Shown piece after piece: positions 6,071 to 7,725 of a stretch of 7,725 nt of DNA (positions within the stretch are counted from its first letter, which is position 1; each line of letters begins with the position of its first letter). The stretch is taken from the NCBI GenBank assembly GCA_029859385.1, contig JAOUDF010000121.1, positions 1 to 7,725 of the forward strand, given 5' to 3'. The notes under the pieces were generated by a model. That model searched no databases. It saw nothing but the letters and a program-made list of their open reading frames with translations, and had not been told where the DNA came from. Position numbers and translations under genes: made by a program. Source of the DNA: Nitrospirota bacterium. GTDB taxonomy: Bacteria; Nitrospirota; JAOUDF01.

Positions 6071-7294
6071 TTAGACTTTTTCGAGCATGTGGCCCATTTT
6101 GTCTTTCTTCGTCTTCAGATATCGTACATTGATTTCATGCGACCCCACTTCGAGGGCAACCCGGTCTACCACCTCGAGACCATACCCCTTGAGTCCGATA
6201 ATCTTGCGCGGGTTGTTGGTGATAAGCTGTATCTGCCGTATGCCGAGGTCAACGAGGATCTGCGCCCCGACACCGTAATCCCGCAGGTCGGGCTTGAAGC
6301 CAAGCATCAGGTTGGCGTCCACCGTATCATGCCCCTGGTCCTGAAGTTCGTATGCCTTGATCTTGTTGGCCAGGCCGATACCACGGCCTTCCTGGCGCAT
6401 GTAGAGGATTACCCCTCGCCCGATCTTGTCGATCATCTCCATGGCGGCGTGGAGTTGCTTGCCGCAATCGCAGCGGTGCGATCCAAAGACATCGCCGGTG
6501 AGGCACTCGGAGTGGACCCGTACCAGTACTGGTTTGCCGTCAGAGACATCCCCCTTTACCAGTGCCATGTGGTCTTCGTGGTCGACGTCGTTTTCGTAGA
6601 CGATGGCCTTGAACTCGCCGCCGTGGTCGGTGGGGAGTTTGGTGGTTGCCACCCGCCGTACGAACGACTCGTTGAGCATCCGGTAGGCAATGAGGTCCTT
6701 GATGGTCACGATCTTCAGCTTGAATTTCTTCGCGTATTCCATGAGCTGGGGTACCCGGGCCATTGTCCCGTCGTCGTTCATGATTTCGCAAATGACCCCC
6801 GCGGGATAAAGCCCAGCCATACGGGCCAGGTCGACCGAACCCTCAGTCTGTCCCGCACGGTGCAAAACACCGCCGCTCTTGGCCTTCAGCGGGAAGATAT
6901 GGCCGGGCCGCACCAGGTCGACCGGCTTGGTCTCGGGATTGACGGCTGTCAGGATGGTAGTGGCCCGATCGGCGGCCGAGATGCCGGTGGTGACTCCCGC
7001 CCTCGCCTCAATGGAAACAGTAAAGGCGGTGCCAAAAGGAGAAGTGTTGTCCCGGGTCATGGGGTGAAGATCCAACTCCTCCACCCGCTCGGGGGTGAGG
7101 GTGAGACAGATCAGCCCACCCGCGTTTTTCACCATGAAGTTTATGGCTTCAGGGGTCACCTTTTCGGCGGCAATGACGATGTCGCCTTCGTTCTCCCTGT
7201 CCTCGTCATCCACGAGGATGATCATCTTGCCGTCGCGGAGGTCCTGAATGGCCTCTTCTATCTTGTTGAATTTGTTCTTTTCTCTGTTGGGCAT
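6071..7294 (-). CDS. ribBA: Bifunctional 3,4-dihydroxy-2-butanone 4-phosphate synthase / GTP cyclohydrolase II
   Basis: Fusion enzyme supplying both starting branches of riboflavin synthesis: the RibB part converts ribulose 5-phosphate to dihydroxybutanone phosphate, and the RibA part opens GTP. There are 407 residues, normal for the fusion. N-terminal RibB domain (about 10-205): acidic metal site DDEDRENEGD (29-38), TRDNTSPFGTAFTVSIEA (80-97), GVTTGISAADRATTI (100-114), GGVLHRAGQTEGSVDLARMA (141-160) and IMNDDGTMAR (171-180). C-terminal RibA domain (about 210-400): RVHSECLTGDVFGSHRCDCG (259-278) with zinc ligands Cys264, Cys275 and Cys277, YMRQEGRGIGL (298-308), and ITNNPRKI (358-365). Both active sites look intact. 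The ATG at 7294 has AAAGGAAG about 6 bases upstream. Its upstream neighbour ribE is separated by an unusually large gap holding an inverted-repeat element. Confidence 0.97.
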   Translation of the reverse strand: MPNREKNKFNKIEEAIQDLRDGKMIILVDDEDRENEGDIVIAAEKVTPEAINFMVKNAGGLICLTLTPERVEELDLHPMTRDNTSPFGTAFTVSIEARAGVTTGISAADRATTILTAVNPETKPVDLVRPGHIFPLKAKSGGVLHRAGQTEGSVDLARMAGLYPAGVICEIMNDDGTMARVPQLMEYAKKFKLKIVTIKDLIAYRMLNESFVRRVATTKLPTDHGGEFKAIVYENDVDHEDHMALVKGDVSDGKPVLVRVHSECLTGDVFGSHRCDCGKQLHAAMEMIDKIGRGVILYMRQEGRGIGLANKIKAYELQDQGHDTVDANLMLGFKPDLRDYGVGAQILVDLGIRQIQLITNNPRKIIGLKGYGLEVVDRVALEVGSHEINVRYLKTKKDKMGHMLEKV

Positions 7295-7321
7295 TGCACT
7301 TCCTTTGTCATTCTTGATTTA

Positions 7322-7490
7322 GCAGCTCATTGCCTGCCAGGATTTTTTCAAACCTTTATCTGCGTCTCCTCCGTGAGGAAGCGCTGAGTAGCGTCGGATT
7401 CTCTTTTAGGGTAACGATTTCTGTAGCCAGCCTGACTGAAAAAACACGCACCATAAAGGTTTGAAAAAATCCTGGCAGGCAATGAGCTGC
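7322..7490. repeat. 169-base element with perfect 38-base terminal inverted repeats (MITE-like or structured RNA)
   Basis: Bases 7322-7359 are the exact reverse complement of 7453-7490. After a small asymmetric mismatch the pairing continues inward for 5 bp (7361-7365 with 7446-7450). Outside the arms a bulged match ATCAA is possible. The 93-base centre has no ORF worth naming but contains two small hairpins, at 7367-7379 (TCCTC/GAGGA, 3-base loop) and 7382-7393 (CGCT/AGCG, 4-base loop). The arms hold a T6 run after CCTGCCAGG. No clear target-site duplication flanks the arms, and the ends do not resemble the GGGG start of Tn3-type 38-base ends. It fills most of the 205-base gap between ribE and ribBA, while the other spacings in this operon are 15 bases or overlaps. 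A small non-autonomous element is the most likely origin; a cis-acting mRNA structure is the alternative. No RFN (FMN riboswitch) signature is present. Confidence 0.8.
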
Positions 7491-7499
7491 CATCAATCG

Positions 7500-7725
7500 T
7501 TATTTCAAAAAGCCATACTGAGCCAGCATCTCTTCGCTGAGTCCCGAGGCTTCTGGTCTCTTTCCGAAATGACCTGTTAATTTCTCCACATACTTGCCGA
7601 TGATGTCGGCCTCGAGGTTGACGGCGGCACCCTTTGCCCTGCTCCCGAGGGTCGTCTCCCCAAGAGTGTGGGGGATGAGCATCACTGAAAACTCAGCGCC
7701 GCTGGTCGATGCCACGGTGAGACTT
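7500..7725 (-). CDS. ribE: Riboflavin synthase (alpha chain), C-terminal part; start off the right edge
   Basis: Dismutates two lumazine molecules to riboflavin and the ribityl-aminouracil, the last step of the pathway. The 74 visible residues match the second lumazine-binding barrel and tail: SLTVASTSG, then SVMLIPHTLGETTLG, then NLEADIIGKYVEKL, all characteristic of the C-terminal half of RibE. The frame stays open to the window edge and the protein should be about 200-220 residues in full, so the N-terminal barrel lies outside. A GTG at 7715 is an internal Val codon, not a start. The stop TAA is at 7500-7502, 9 bases before the inverted-repeat element on the transcribed strand. It leads ribBA, ribH and nusB in the visible operon. 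Confidence 0.93.
   Translation of the reverse strand, partial: SLTVASTSGAEFSVMLIPHTLGETTLGSRAKGAAVNLEADIIGKYVEKLTGHFGKRPEASGLSEEMLAQYGFLK

Noticed and set aside
5930..7387. 485-codon plus-strand open frame opposite ribBA
   Set aside because: It is a mirror of the ribBA reading frame in GC-rich DNA; ribBA on the minus strand has intact motifs of both domains and a good ribosome site.
7322..7490. Integron attC site or Tn3-type terminal repeats
   Set aside because: The arms are perfectly paired without the extrahelical bases and core-site pattern expected of attC, and the outer ends do not begin with GGGG as in Tn3-family 38-base ends. No transposase or integrase is present.
7295..7499. FMN (RFN) riboswitch upstream of ribBA
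   Set aside because: The conserved RFN strings are absent on the minus strand; the gap is explained by the inverted-repeat element instead. The operon leader is probably beyond the right edge.

Overview
The window looks like chromosomal DNA of a mesophilic, fairly GC-rich Gram-negative bacterium, most likely a deltaproteobacterium of the Geobacter/Desulfuromonadales type. This is inferred from protein flavour and gene order (ribE-ribBA-ribH-nusB; a pur cluster of the PurS/PurQ type containing an MscS-family gene), not from a database search. Nearly all the DNA is housekeeping biosynthesis with tight operon spacing.

Left block (1-3727, all minus strand): a purine operon read right to left, purB -> MscS-family channel -> purC -> purS -> purQ, with purQ running off the left edge. 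purC/purS overlap by 4 bases (ATGA), purS/purQ are 3 bases apart and mscS/purC 7 apart, so they are probably co-transcribed. PurC makes SAICAR, PurB cleaves SAICAR and adenylosuccinate, and PurS+PurQ are the small subunits of a three-part FGAM synthase whose PurL subunit should lie beyond the left edge.

Middle: a 437-base divergent intergenic region (3728-4164) contains an AT-rich core (36% GC by count over 3841-4020), two imperfect tandem copies of a ~31-33-base unit and several short hairpins. It serves purB on one side and, on the other, a plus-strand patatin-like acyl hydrolase gene (4165-5058), the only plus-strand gene. Its stop codon overlaps that of nusB, which arrives from the other direction.

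Right block (5055-7725, minus strand): a riboflavin operon, ribE (start beyond the right edge) -> ribBA -> ribH -> nusB. ribH/nusB overlap by ATGA and ribBA/ribH are 15 bases apart, but ribE and ribBA are separated by 205 bases. Most of that gap is a 169-base element bounded by perfect 38-base inverted repeats, either a MITE-like insertion or a large structured RNA. No FMN (RFN) riboswitch motif is visible in this gap; one could lie upstream, beyond the window.

I see no clear novel multi-gene system. The points most worth checking are the inverted-repeat element, the AT-hook-like C-terminal tail on lumazine synthase, the patatin with altered oxyanion and Asp motifs, and the tandem repeat upstream of purB.
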